NCBI GenBank assembly: GCA_041695085.1
Contig: JBGFRO010000022.1
Location: forward strand, 122,080-186,079
Source: DYFT01 sp041695085
GTDB lineage: Bacteria > Bacteroidota > Ignavibacteria > UBA10030
Length of the DNA stretch: 64,000 bases
Direction: 5' to 3'
The notes beneath the pieces were generated by a model. It was not told the origin of the DNA. It made no database searches and saw only the letters and a list, made by a program, of their open reading frames with translations. Numbering within the stretch: the stretch's first letter is position 1; every line of letters starts with the position of its first letter. Below, one piece after another: positions 56,395 to 64,000 of the stretch. Both the position numbers and the translations under genes were made by a program.

Positions 56395-57437
56395 AAGCTA
56401 TACAATCAATTTTTCAACCTCTCTTGATTTGTATGATCAGCGTTGGTCTATCCTGCAAAGATAACCCAACTGGTCCCCATGAACGCTTCGAGGCCGGACC
56501 AATTCTGTTTGTTTCTGACAAAAGCGGCACCTGGCAGCTTTACAGTATGAACGAGGATGGCTCAGATGTCAAGCAACTCACCTTCGATCAGAACTTCCAG
56601 ATTATAGATGCCCGCTGGTCGCCGGATGCGTCAAAGATTGTCTATACGTCCCTCGACGACAGGCTAGCAGGTTCTTGGAGGGAAAAAACTTCGGTGCTTT
56701 ACGTGATGAACGCCGATGGCACAGGCAGATACAAGCTCACCAATCCGCCGCTTGAAGCGTTCCATTATCCGTACGACATCAAGCCTGTTTGGTCGCCTGA
56801 TGGCAAGAGGATTGCGTTCTCTCGACTGATGCCGCCGGAAGCTTCCGGAGAACATGACATCTTTATCATCGATGTTAACGGAAAGAATGAACGGAGGATT
56901 ACGAGTCATAGAAATCTTTTGGAATTTGTGACCGCATTCGTCGATGATTCAATACTGTTAGGCTGGTATTTTGATTACTCCCGTCGGGACAGTCTGGGGC
57001 AGGGAGATGGTAAAGGGCAGATTGCATACCTTGACGCGAAAACGGGCGTCTATTTCAAAACAGTCAGCTCGTATGAAGCGGATGATGATGCACCTATACT
57101 GTCTGAGGACAAACGATATGTTGCCTTTAGCTCGTTGACAGTTAAGAATGGTGTCACTGGGCGGCTTCTTCACCTGATGGCCCCTGACGGATCGAGCCGC
57201 AGGCAGTTGTCTATCAGCTTGCACCAGTATGAATGGCCGGTTGAGTGGTCTCCCGACGGTCAGAGAATCCTTTGCATGACGCAAGATCCCAATAGCAAAA
57301 GTGTTCCTTCCGATCCATACAGTAATTTTCCACAGGATATTCTCATCGTGAACGTGGCAGATGGCTCTGTTCGTACACTTACGCCATTTCCACACAGGGA
57401 AGCCTACTCAAGAGCCACAAGCTGGCGAAGGAGGTGA
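56391..57437 (+). CDS. TolB-like (PD40) beta-propeller lipoprotein, copy 1
   Basis: 348 residues. Signal ends VGLSC (Cys23) with KDNP after it. Six or so blades with the PD40 pattern: ILFVSDKSGTWQLYSMNEDG, ARWSPDASKIVYTSL, LYVMNADGTGRYKLT, VWSPDGKRIAFSRL, IFIIDVNGKNERRIT, VEWSPDGQRILCM. Ends REAYSRATSWRRR. The fold resembles TolB/DPP-like propellers that bind partners. Starts 3' of a GAAGGAGGTG SD lent by the decayed copy upstream, and its own end carries AAGGAGGTGAT for the next gene. Probably outer-membrane, perhaps surface-exposed. Confidence 0.85.
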   Translation: MKAIQSIFQPLLICMISVGLSCKDNPTGPHERFEAGPILFVSDKSGTWQLYSMNEDGSDVKQLTFDQNFQIIDARWSPDASKIVYTSLDDRLAGSWREKTSVLYVMNADGTGRYKLTNPPLEAFHYPYDIKPVWSPDGKRIAFSRLMPPEASGEHDIFIIDVNGKNERRITSHRNLLEFVTAFVDDSILLGWYFDYSRRDSLGQGDGKGQIAYLDAKTGVYFKTVSSYEADDDAPILSEDKRYVAFSSLTVKNGVTGRLLHLMAPDGSSRRQLSISLHQYEWPVEWSPDGQRILCMTQDPNSKSVPSDPYSNFPQDILIVNVADGSVRTLTPFPHREAYSRATSWRRR

Positions 57438-57443
57438 TGCGAT

Positions 57444-58415
57444 ATGAAGGTGACACAATCAACTATTCAGTTTCTCTTCACGTGTGTGATCTGTTTTGTT
57501 CTTTCCTGCAAGGATAACCCGGTTGATTCCGATCTCCCTTTCGAAGCTGGACCAATCCTTTTCGTTTCTGACAAAAGCGGTACATGGCAGCTGTACAGTA
57601 TGAACGAGGATGGCTCAGATGTCAAGCAACTAACCCGCGACCCCAACTTCCCCCTTACCGATGCTCGCTGGTCCCCAGATGGAAGTAAGATAGCGATCAC
57701 GAGTCCTGTTGGTGGAGTGGAACGGTATGGAGATGCCATTTATGTAATGAGCGCCGACGGAACAGGAAGGTACTTGCTAACGAGGCCGTCGGTTCAAGTG
57801 GACGATTCTGCGTACGGGAAGATAACGTACGCAGGTGGCAGCTATCCCGTTTGGTCGCCGGATTCAAAGCGCATAGCGTTCTCAAGGATGATGGTCCCCG
57901 AGGCCATTGCGAATCTGGACATCTTTGTTATCGATAGTGACGGGATGAATGAAACAAGATCCACAAAAACTATAAACGTAAGCGAGCAGGTCACAGGTTG
58001 GTCGCCTGATGGAACTTTGTTCTTGGGCACTGTGATTAATTGGGCACAAGAAAATTCTCGACCATTCGTCGCTCTCATTTCCATCAAAGGGAAAATCTAT
58101 CGTCACATAACAACGGATTCAGTCAACAGTGCCGGTGGTATATGGAGTCCAGATCAAAAGTACATTGTATTTACTTCATGGGGAAGCATGAGGCATGAAC
58201 TCTTTATTTCAGACTCAGATGGTACCAACAAGAGCATTATTCCAACGACCTCCAATACATTTAATTATGCAGTTGATTGGTCACCAGATGGAGCAACAAT
58301 ATTGTTTAATTCTGGTGGTAGAATCTTTTTGACCAATAAAAATGGCAGCAATTTGAAGGACATAACACCAAAAGAACTTTCAAACACAAGAGCGGTTAGT
58401 TGGCGAAAGAGGTGA
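57444..58415 (+). CDS. TolB-like (PD40) beta-propeller lipoprotein, copy 2
   Basis: 323 residues. Signal MKVTQSTIQFLFTCVICFVL then SC, identical to that of copy 6. Blades include ILFVSDKSGTWQLYSMNEDG, ARWSPDGSKIAITS, YPVWSPDSKRIAFSRM and VDWSPDGATILFN. C-terminal half diverges from copies 1, 4 and 6 and ends AVSWRKR; the last codon run AAAGAGGTGAT is one base off a perfect SD. Starts six bases after copy 1 ends, so translation is coupled. Confidence 0.83.
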   Translation: MKVTQSTIQFLFTCVICFVLSCKDNPVDSDLPFEAGPILFVSDKSGTWQLYSMNEDGSDVKQLTRDPNFPLTDARWSPDGSKIAITSPVGGVERYGDAIYVMSADGTGRYLLTRPSVQVDDSAYGKITYAGGSYPVWSPDSKRIAFSRMMVPEAIANLDIFVIDSDGMNETRSTKTINVSEQVTGWSPDGTLFLGTVINWAQENSRPFVALISIKGKIYRHITTDSVNSAGGIWSPDQKYIVFTSWGSMRHELFISDSDGTNKSIIPTTSNTFNYAVDWSPDGATILFNSGGRIFLTNKNGSNLKDITPKELSNTRAVSWRKR

Positions 58416-58421
58416 TGTGCG

Positions 58422-58485
58422 ATGAGATGACCTGGCATAACAACAGCCCCCGGTCCTGATATCTCAGGATAAGAACAGACTCTGG
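58422..58485 (+). repeat. Intergenic repeat, copy A
   Basis: 64 bases shared with 59489-59551 and 62973-63034: ATGAGATGAC, a C-rich core, then the hairpin CCTGA-TATC-TCAGG (58455-58468) and AAGAACAGACTCTGG. Follows the propeller copy 2 stop directly. Confidence 0.75.
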
Positions 58486-58527
58486 TTAGTGAAAGACAAA
58501 GAAATAATCACGACAAGCGTACGAAAA

Positions 58528-59454
58528 ATGAAGATAAATAATCATTTGATTTCGGTTGTTTTCCTTCTTTCGAGCTCATGCAACACGGGCGTTGAACCGG
58601 AGATAAACTACCACAACAAAATTCTCTTCACCTCCAGCCGCAGCGGGCAACAGCAATTGTATATGATGAATCCTAATGGTACGGAGATCCGCCAAATTAC
58701 CACCGGACCGTATTGGCACTATTTCGGACGCTGGTCCCCGGATGCACAAAAGATTGTGGCCTTGACCACCCAGAATATTACAACAGCCTGTGTTCAAATG
58801 GTTGTGATGAATGCCGTTGGAACAAACAGGCGTTTGATTGGCTGTGGCGTTCAGATGGCGTGGTCACCCGACGGGAAGAAAATAGCATTTTCATTTTGTC
58901 CATCATGCGAACTCGGCGACAGAAGCAAGTACATCTATGTGGTAAACGCAGCTGACGGAAAGTGGGCACAGCTTACAAATATTCCAAACGTGTTTGATAC
59001 AACACCGTGCTGGTCGCTTGATGGCAACTACATTTATTTCTCTAGTAACCGTCATGATCCTTCAAACAATAACCCAGAAATTTACCGGATGAATACTGAC
59101 GGCTCGAACATCGTTCGCGTTACTTTCACACCGAGCGGCTACAGTACTTCTCCCTCGATTTCTCCAGATGGTGATCAGATCGTGTTTGTATCTAATCGAG
59201 AAGGTATCACCCCGCCCGCAATCTTTATCATGAAGACGGACACCTCTGCACTAACAAAGATAGCTGAACCACCCGTTGGAGAAGTATTTAATTACCCGAG
59301 ATGGTCGTCAGACGGAATGAAACTTACTTTTGTCTCGGGATTAACAGATGGAAGTGCCCGTACTTACGTTTATGTCGTAAACATTGACGGGACAAATTTG
59401 CGCAGGCTTATTCCTGAAGATAGTACGGCAACTTTACCAGATTGGTCGTGGTAG
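58528..59454 (+). CDS. TolB-like (PD40) beta-propeller lipoprotein, copy 3 (divergent)
   Basis: 308 residues. Signal ISVVFLLSSSC with Cys18, followed by NTGVEPEI. Blades: ILFTSSRSGQQQLYMMNPNG, GRWSPDAQKIVALTT, MAWSPDGKKIAFSF, IYYFSSNRHDPSNN-like strand and PSISPDGDQIVFVSNREG. It shares fold with the others but little sequence, and ends TLPDWSW instead of SWRRR, so it lacks the SD tail. ATG at 58528 gives the cleanest signal; a GTG at 58489 would lengthen it. Two CxxC-like Cys pairs occur (ATACVQM, FCPSCEL). Confidence 0.82.
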   Translation: MKINNHLISVVFLLSSSCNTGVEPEINYHNKILFTSSRSGQQQLYMMNPNGTEIRQITTGPYWHYFGRWSPDAQKIVALTTQNITTACVQMVVMNAVGTNRRLIGCGVQMAWSPDGKKIAFSFCPSCELGDRSKYIYVVNAADGKWAQLTNIPNVFDTTPCWSLDGNYIYFSSNRHDPSNNNPEIYRMNTDGSNIVRVTFTPSGYSTSPSISPDGDQIVFVSNREGITPPAIFIMKTDTSALTKIAEPPVGEVFNYPRWSSDGMKLTFVSGLTDGSARTYVYVVNIDGTNLRRLIPEDSTATLPDWSW

Positions 59455-59488
59455 GCGGTTCTACTAAATAACAGAAGGTGATTTGTTT

Positions 59489-59685
59489 ATGAGATGACTG
59501 AAGATTCAGCAACCCCCAGTCCTGATCACTCAGGATAAGAACAGACTCTGGCAAAAGACGAATTCTTATGTGCGCCTGATGGCGTACGCCGAGGGCTTCA
59601 CGGTTCTAGTCCGAAGGATGCCTTCGGCACGAGATACGCGCTAATTCACGAAAACACAAAACATGTTTTGAGAAAGGCTCGAACC
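59489..59685 (+). repeat. Intergenic repeat, copy B, extended
   Basis: Core 59489-59551 with hairpin CCTGA-TCAC-TCAGG (59521-59534), plus an extended part up to the next ATG that matches copy C (for example GACGAATTCTTATGT and ACACAAAACATGTTTT). It also contains a second hairpin, CCGAAGG-ATG-CCTTCGG (59611-59627), absent from copy C. Read in one frame the core to about 59600 stays open and similar in B and C, so a small remnant ORF is possible. Confidence 0.7.
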
Positions 59686-59913
59686 ATGAAAATGTCTGCA
59701 CATTTTCACCGAATTATCGGCTTCCTTCTGCTGTCCACCTGCCTGTTTCAACTTGCGATAGCGCAGCAAGTCGTTACGTTCAAGAACAAGCGCGGGCATA
59801 AACTCGTGGCGCGAATTGATGTGAAGAACGGAACGCTCTGGATCATGAACGCCGACGGGAGCAATAAACGTCAGCTGACGTTCAATCACGGACTAACGTT
59901 TTATCCTTTTTAA
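59686..59913 (+). CDS. Chimeric mini-gene: M4-propeptide N-terminus joined to a PD40 blade
   Basis: 75 residues. Residues 1-48 (signal IIGFLLLSTCLFQLAIAQQ, then VTFKNKRGHKLVARID) match the start of the gene at 63152. After KNGT the sequence switches to TLWIMNADGSNKRQLTFNHG, a PD40 blade strand, and ends GLTFYPF. The fusion retains a signal peptide but can hardly fold as a propeller. It may be a by-product of recombination. Its stop lies inside TAAGGAGGTG, the SD of the next gene. Confidence 0.6.
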   Translation: MKMSAHFHRIIGFLLLSTCLFQLAIAQQVVTFKNKRGHKLVARIDVKNGTLWIMNADGSNKRQLTFNHGLTFYPF

Positions 59914-59926
59914 GGAGGTGGTTGTT

Positions 59927-60925
59927 ATGAGAACACTTTATTCAATCATTCAGCTTTTCTTAGTCTATGGGATGAGCCTTTTTCTGTCATGTGATCAGAC
60001 TAACCCTCTTGATTCCGACGCGCCTTTCGAGGCTGGCCCAATCCTGTTTGTTTCTGACAAAAGCGGCACCTGGCAGCTCTGGAGCATGAACGAAGATGGC
60101 TCAAACGTGAGAGAGCTAACACACGACCCGGCTTTCTGGATTATCGACGCGCGGTGGTCGCCGGATGGATCAAAAATTGTCTTTACGAGCCGTGATGATA
60201 GACTAAGCCCTCGTGACCGAGGTGCGGCCCTTTATGTGATGAACGCCGATGGCACAGGGGGATACAAGCTCACCAATCCTCCGCTTGGAGAGTCGTGGGA
60301 CGTTAACCCGCGATGGTCACCTGATGGAAAAAAGATCGCTTTTTCACGTTCAAGGGCAGGCGCGGAGGACATCTTTATTATTGACATCGAAGGGAAAACG
60401 GAACGAAACGTGACGAGGAACCCGCGCCTGACACAGTTCCCTGCAGGCTGGACACCTGATGGTCGCCACCTGCTTGTTAGTACCTTCAGCAATTCAGAAG
60501 GCAATGGACGCATAGCCTTTATTGACTTGGAGGGAAACCACGTCCAAAGACTTACACCTGAAGAAGCAGATGATAATGCCCCTGTGCTGTCACCAGACGG
60601 GCAGAGCATTGCGTTTAGCTCTATTGGGATCAGAAATAGTATCACTGGGCGGTTTCTTCACCTGATGGACTCGGATGGATCGAACCGCAGGCAACTGTCT
60701 ATCAGCTTGCGCCAGTATGAATATCCGGTTGAGTGGCCTCCCGACGGTCAGAGAATACTTTGCATGACACACGACCCAAACAAGAAAAGCGATCCCAATG
60801 ATCCGTACAGTAATTTTCCACAGGATATTCTCATCGTGAACGTGGCAGATGGTTCTGTTCGTACAGTTACACCATTTCCACACAGGGAAGCCTACTCAAG
60901 AGCCACAAGCTGGCGGAGGAGGTGA
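59927..60925 (+). CDS. TolB-like (PD40) beta-propeller lipoprotein, copy 4
   Basis: 332 residues. Signal LYSIIQLFLVYGMSLFLSC (Cys22 region) followed by DQTNP. Blades: ILFVSDKSGTWQLWSMNEDG, ARWSPDGSKIVFTS, RWSPDGKKIAFSRS, APVLSPDGQSIAFSS and VEWPPDGQRILCMT. Ends YSNFPQDILIVNVADGSVRT and SRATSWRRR. The ATG at 59927 has the perfect AAGGAGG eight bases before; a GTG upstream is not needed. C-terminal part is nearly that of copies 1 and 6. Confidence 0.85.
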   Translation: MRTLYSIIQLFLVYGMSLFLSCDQTNPLDSDAPFEAGPILFVSDKSGTWQLWSMNEDGSNVRELTHDPAFWIIDARWSPDGSKIVFTSRDDRLSPRDRGAALYVMNADGTGGYKLTNPPLGESWDVNPRWSPDGKKIAFSRSRAGAEDIFIIDIEGKTERNVTRNPRLTQFPAGWTPDGRHLLVSTFSNSEGNGRIAFIDLEGNHVQRLTPEEADDNAPVLSPDGQSIAFSSIGIRNSITGRFLHLMDSDGSNRRQLSISLRQYEYPVEWPPDGQRILCMTHDPNKKSDPNDPYSNFPQDILIVNVADGSVRTVTPFPHREAYSRATSWRRR

Positions 60926-60929
60926 TGCG

Positions 60930-61919
60930 ATGAAAGCCCTACAATCCATTTTTCAACCTCTCTTGATTTGTATGCTCAGTGTTGGTATTTCTTGTAAGGA
61001 TAACCCGATTGATTCCGACGCGCCTTTTGAGGCTGGCCCAATCCTGTTTGTTTCCGACAAAAGCGGCACCTGGCAGCTCTGGAGCATGAACGAAGATGGA
61101 TCAGACGTGAGACAATTGACGCATGATCCAAACTTTCCAAGAAGCTATGCACAATGGTCTCCAGACGGAAGCAAGATAGCGTACGCAAGCCGCGACGATC
61201 GCTTTGGCTTTAACGAGAGAAGCGGGGCAATATACGTTATGAATGCCGACGGCACAGGGAGATACAAATTAACAAACGCTCCTGTAGAGGCATTTTCCTA
61301 CCCGTTTGACACTAATCCAGTCTGGTCGCCCGATGGAAAGAAGATCGCCTTCGCACGACTGATGCCACCCGAGATTTTAGGTGAGGCAGATATATTCATT
61401 ATCGATATTGACGGAAAAAATGAACAGAGGATCACAAGCAACAGAAACCGCGACGAAGTTCCAGCAGGCTGGACGCCCGACGGTCGTTATCTGCTGGTCG
61501 ACTATGCGGACTATTCAATCCGCCAAGCCCAGTTTGCCTTCATAGACCTCCAAGGAAACTATGTCAAGATCCTCAACGACCCGGACTCAAGCGAAACGGG
61601 ACCGAGACTATCACCGGATGGACTAAGAATAGCGTTTACGCGGCGGGGCGATTTGTATTTGATGGATCATAATGGTTCCGACCGTCGCAAGCTCTATGCA
61701 GAGCCATTACCGGTTAGCACTTGGAGAGAGTGGGCAGTCGCTTGGTCAAAGGACGGAACGAGGATTCTTTATAACTCTGAGGATTATCCAATAAGGCCTT
61801 TTGAGAATCCACCCCGTAATATTTTTATTATCGATACGACTGGAACAAAAAAGGTACGAATAACACCGTTTGATTACCGCGAAGCAAATTTCTACGCCAC
61901 AAGTTGGCGAAGGAGGTGA
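60930..61919 (+). CDS. TolB-like (PD40) beta-propeller lipoprotein, copy 5
   Basis: 329 residues. Signal MKALQSIFQPLLICMLSVGI then SC, close to copy 1. Blades: ILFVSDKSGTWQLWSMNEDG, AQWSPDGSKIAYAS, VWSPDGKKIAFARL, PRLSPDGLRIAFTRRGD. Ends DYREANFYATSWRRR; this is the tail the decayed copy at 56248 resembles. The upstream SD (GGAGGAGGTG) lies in the final codons of copy 4, which ends five bases before this ATG. Confidence 0.85.
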   Translation: MKALQSIFQPLLICMLSVGISCKDNPIDSDAPFEAGPILFVSDKSGTWQLWSMNEDGSDVRQLTHDPNFPRSYAQWSPDGSKIAYASRDDRFGFNERSGAIYVMNADGTGRYKLTNAPVEAFSYPFDTNPVWSPDGKKIAFARLMPPEILGEADIFIIDIDGKNEQRITSNRNRDEVPAGWTPDGRYLLVDYADYSIRQAQFAFIDLQGNYVKILNDPDSSETGPRLSPDGLRIAFTRRGDLYLMDHNGSDRRKLYAEPLPVSTWREWAVAWSKDGTRILYNSEDYPIRPFENPPRNIFIIDTTGTKKVRITPFDYREANFYATSWRRR

Positions 61920-61925
61920 TGCGAT

Positions 61926-62966
61926 ATGAAGGTGACACAATCAACTATTCAGTTTCTCTTCACGTGTGTGATCTGTTTTGTTCTTTCCTGCAAGGATAAC
62001 CCTCTTGATTCCGACGCGCCTTTTGAGGCTGGCCCAATCCTGTTTGTTTCCGACAAAAGCGGCACCTGGCAGCTCTGGAGCATGAACGAAGATGGCTCAA
62101 ACGTGAGACAATTGACGCATGATCCAAACTTCCCGATTTCAGATGCCCGTTGGTCACCAGATGGATTAAAGATTGTCTTTAGGAGCCGTGATGATAGACT
62201 ACTAAGCCCTCGTGACCGAGGTGTGGCCCTTTATGTGATGAACGCCGATGGCACAGGGAGATACAAGCTCACCAATCCGCCGCTTGAAGCGTTCCATTAT
62301 CCGGTCGACACCGGGCCGGTTTGGTCGCCTGATGGCAAGAGGATTGCGTTCTCTCGACTGATGCCGCCGGAAATTTCCGGAGATGACGACATCTTCATCA
62401 TCGATGTTAACGGAAAGAGTGAACGGAGGATAACGAGTAATAGAAATCTTGTGGAGCGTCCGGCCGGTTGGCTGCCGGGGGAGAAGTTGCTTATTGAGTA
62501 TTTTGACTACTCGCGCCGCGACAGCATCGGGCAAGGTGACGGTACCGGGCAAATTGCAGAAATAGACATGCATGGCAACTATATCCGAACGCTGAGTCCA
62601 TACGAAGAAGACGACTCGTCTCCAATTCTGTCACCTGATAATTCGCAAATTGCATTTAGCTCTTTAACAACCAGAAACGGTTCCAAAGGAAGATTTCTTC
62701 ACCTGATGGCTTCTGACGGATCAAGCCGCAGGCGGTTGTCTATCAGCTCACGCCAGTATGAACGGCCGGTTGAGTGGTCTCCCAACGGTCAGAGAATACT
62801 TTGCATGACACAAGACCCAAACAAGAGAAGCGATCCCAATGATCCATACAGTAATTTTCCGCAGGATATTCTCATCGTAAACGTGGCAGATGGTTCTGTT
62901 CGAACAATAACACCGTTTCCACACCGGGAGGCATATTCAACAGCCACAAGCTGGCGAAGGAGGTGA
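61926..62966 (+). CDS. TolB-like (PD40) beta-propeller lipoprotein, copy 6
   Basis: 346 residues. Signal segment identical to copy 2 (MKVTQSTIQFLFTCVICFVL, SCKDNP), propeller closest to copy 1 (YPVDTGPVWSPDGKRIAFSR, SPILSPDNSQIAFSS), C-terminus REAYSTATSWRRR like copies 1 and 4. It therefore combines parts of different copies. SD in the tail of copy 5, six bases before the ATG. Its own tail contains AAGGAGGTGAT but only a short frame and repeat C follow. Confidence 0.85.
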   Translation: MKVTQSTIQFLFTCVICFVLSCKDNPLDSDAPFEAGPILFVSDKSGTWQLWSMNEDGSNVRQLTHDPNFPISDARWSPDGLKIVFRSRDDRLLSPRDRGVALYVMNADGTGRYKLTNPPLEAFHYPVDTGPVWSPDGKRIAFSRLMPPEISGDDDIFIIDVNGKSERRITSNRNLVERPAGWLPGEKLLIEYFDYSRRDSIGQGDGTGQIAEIDMHGNYIRTLSPYEEDDSSPILSPDNSQIAFSSLTTRNGSKGRFLHLMASDGSSRRRLSISSRQYERPVEWSPNGQRILCMTQDPNKRSDPNDPYSNFPQDILIVNVADGSVRTITPFPHREAYSTATSWRRR

Positions 62967-62972
62967 TGCGTT

Positions 62973-63151
62973 ATGAGATGACTGCGCATAACACAGCCCC
63001 CGGTCCTGATATCTCAGGATAAGAACAGACTCTGCCAGGAGACGAATTCTTATGTACACCTGAGGGCGTACGACGGGGGCTTCACGTTTCTCGCACGATA
63101 CAAGCTAATTCACTTAAACACAAAACATGTTTTTGAGATAAGGATCGAGCC
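62973..63151 (+). repeat. Intergenic repeat, copy C, extended
   Basis: Core 62973-63034 with hairpin CCTGA-TATC-TCAGG (63005-63018), then extended homology to copy B up to the ATG at 63152 (including AATTCAC, ACACAAAACATGTTTT). Open in one frame from about 62981 to a stop at 63152, without an ATG. Confidence 0.72.
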
Positions 63152-63886
63152 ATGAAAACGTACGCAAATCTTTTTCGAGTTATTGGCTTCATTCTTCTTA
63201 CCTCCTGCCTGCTTCAACTTGGGATGGCGCAGCAGGTTTTCACATTCAAGAATAAGCGCGGGCATATGCTCGAGGCACGAATTGATGACAAAACCGGAAC
63301 TGCAACTCACATTCTCGGGCTTCGAGACGATATTCGTGATTATGGGGTTGATAAAACCCAGGTGAACCAATACACCATTGATATCATCGCCAAAAGACTG
63401 ATCTCGGATTACTCGAGCATCTTGAAAGTAACTCCGGACATTGTCCAATTGAAGAAAGCAGATACCGATGGTTCCTGGTGGTTTGTTGAATATGAACAAA
63501 CGCTTGCGGGTATCCCCGTGTACGGGTCGGAGATCGGCTTTAGCGTCGACCCCCAAGGAAACATTGTGACCTTGGGAGCATTCGCTTTTCCGTCGGTGAG
63601 TGTGTCTTCTCAAGCCAGTGTTGCCGCAGACCTGGCCTTGTCGACAGCTAAGAGAGAGTTCCAGATGGAGAAAACAACGGTCAAGAGTTATCCAGAGCTT
63701 TTCATACTTCCGGTGGAGAAGGTGTCAGATTACGCTTATCGCCTTGTTTGGCGAACGGAATTATCTTCTGTGGATTTTGGAAGAGACACGGTTTACTTTA
63801 TCAACGCTCATACTGGTAAGATTGTGAAGCGTTTTAGCAACGTTCGACACGATGTCATCTATGGAACCGTAACGGGTAATTATTGA
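63152..63886 (+). CDS. M4-type metallopeptidase propeptide (FTP/PepSY), apparently truncated
   Basis: 244 residues. Signal IGFILLTSCLLQLGMAQQ. FTP-like prodomain about 25-105 and PepSY-like about 105-215 (WWFVEYEQTLAGIPVYGSEI, AYRLVWRTELSSVDFGRD, DTVYFINAHTGKIVKRFSN), ending YGTVTGNY. Thermolysin-type proteases continue here into a catalytic domain with HExxH; none follows before the stop at 63884-63886. The next 114 bases in other frames contain stops and protein-like bits (GYTTVSTEAPM), so the gene is probably frameshifted or degraded. The signal and first 48 residues are shared with the mini-gene at 59686. Confidence 0.68.
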   Translation: MKTYANLFRVIGFILLTSCLLQLGMAQQVFTFKNKRGHMLEARIDDKTGTATHILGLRDDIRDYGVDKTQVNQYTIDIIAKRLISDYSSILKVTPDIVQLKKADTDGSWWFVEYEQTLAGIPVYGSEIGFSVDPQGNIVTLGAFAFPSVSVSSQASVAADLALSTAKREFQMEKTTVKSYPELFILPVEKVSDYAYRLVWRTELSSVDFGRDTVYFINAHTGKIVKRFSNVRHDVIYGTVTGNY

Positions 63887-64000
63887 GCTTTAACTTGCTA
63901 ATGGATACACTACAGTCTCCACGGAAGCTCCGATGCGTTGATGCACGATCGCAGCAGGCGCTGTGAGTGTCGAAGTCGATACAAGGGCTTGTAGAGTTGC

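Noticed and set aside
1..64000. CRISPR array, prophage or integrated plasmid
   Set aside because: No regularly spaced short repeats, phage structural genes, integrase or replication genes were seen.

Overview
The window looks like chromosome from a bacterium of the Bacteroidota/Chlorobiota (FCB) group, closest in flavour to Ignavibacteria or Kapabacteria-type lineages. The evidence is a type IX secretion (T9SS) C-terminal sorting domain containing YPNPFNP, an ECF sigma factor with a FecR/DUF4974 partner, many outer-membrane beta-barrel proteins ending in Phe, lipoproteins with acidic +2/+3 residues, and moderate GC. Shine-Dalgarno (SD) sites are strong and common, which argues against typical Bacteroidia. 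Genus and species cannot be read from the sequence.

Region 1 (1-23.1 kb, almost all minus strand) is housekeeping and envelope: AbgT transporter (cut by the window edge), proline dehydrogenase, an outer-membrane barrel coupled to spmA/spmB, a DUF92 membrane protein, holA, an NSS transporter with its MetS microprotein, a cyclophilin lipoprotein, uppP, a barrel protein, a bi-domain oxidoreductase, a flippase-like protein, lolA, ftsK, comB, gcvT, fsa and an RNase E/G gene. A plus-strand islet at 4.7-6.7 kb breaks the pattern: a DNA methyltransferase, a probable restriction endonuclease and a MITE-like repeat.

Region 2 (23.1-44.5 kb) starts with a small RNA locus on the minus strand (tRNA-Ala(CGC), a structured spacer, SRP RNA). 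Then come a 1280-residue multi-PAS hybrid histidine kinase and mazG (plus), followed by a minus-strand run: phoH, a LysM/coiled-coil protein, an Lpp-like lipoprotein, radC, a TPR/periplasmic-binding fusion, a TPR protein, an ABC exporter pair, guaA, a DUF885 metallopeptidase-like lipoprotein, a GH31 glycosidase and two small proteins.

Region 3 (44.7-54.4 kb, plus strand) encodes secreted and envelope proteins: a DUF6600-like Arg-rich protein behind a sigma-54-type promoter, two exported proteins carrying a zinc ribbon, barrels, two nearly identical-headed paralogues, and a 1005-residue T9SS cargo protein with a phospholipase C-like head and a beta-helix. Paired palindromes and a sigma-70-like promoter sit at 46.1 kb.

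Region 4 (54.5-64 kb) is the most unusual. A divergent ECF sigma/FecR pair is followed by a tandem array of six TolB-like (PD40) beta-propeller lipoproteins, a decayed tail of another copy, a chimeric mini-gene, a three-copy intergenic repeat and a truncated M4-type protease propeptide. The C-terminal codons of most propeller genes (Trp-Arg-Arg-Arg-stop) themselves form a perfect SD site for the following gene. The array therefore looks like a self-propagating, translationally coupled, recombining family of surface lipoproteins. It is the best candidate here for an undescribed system.
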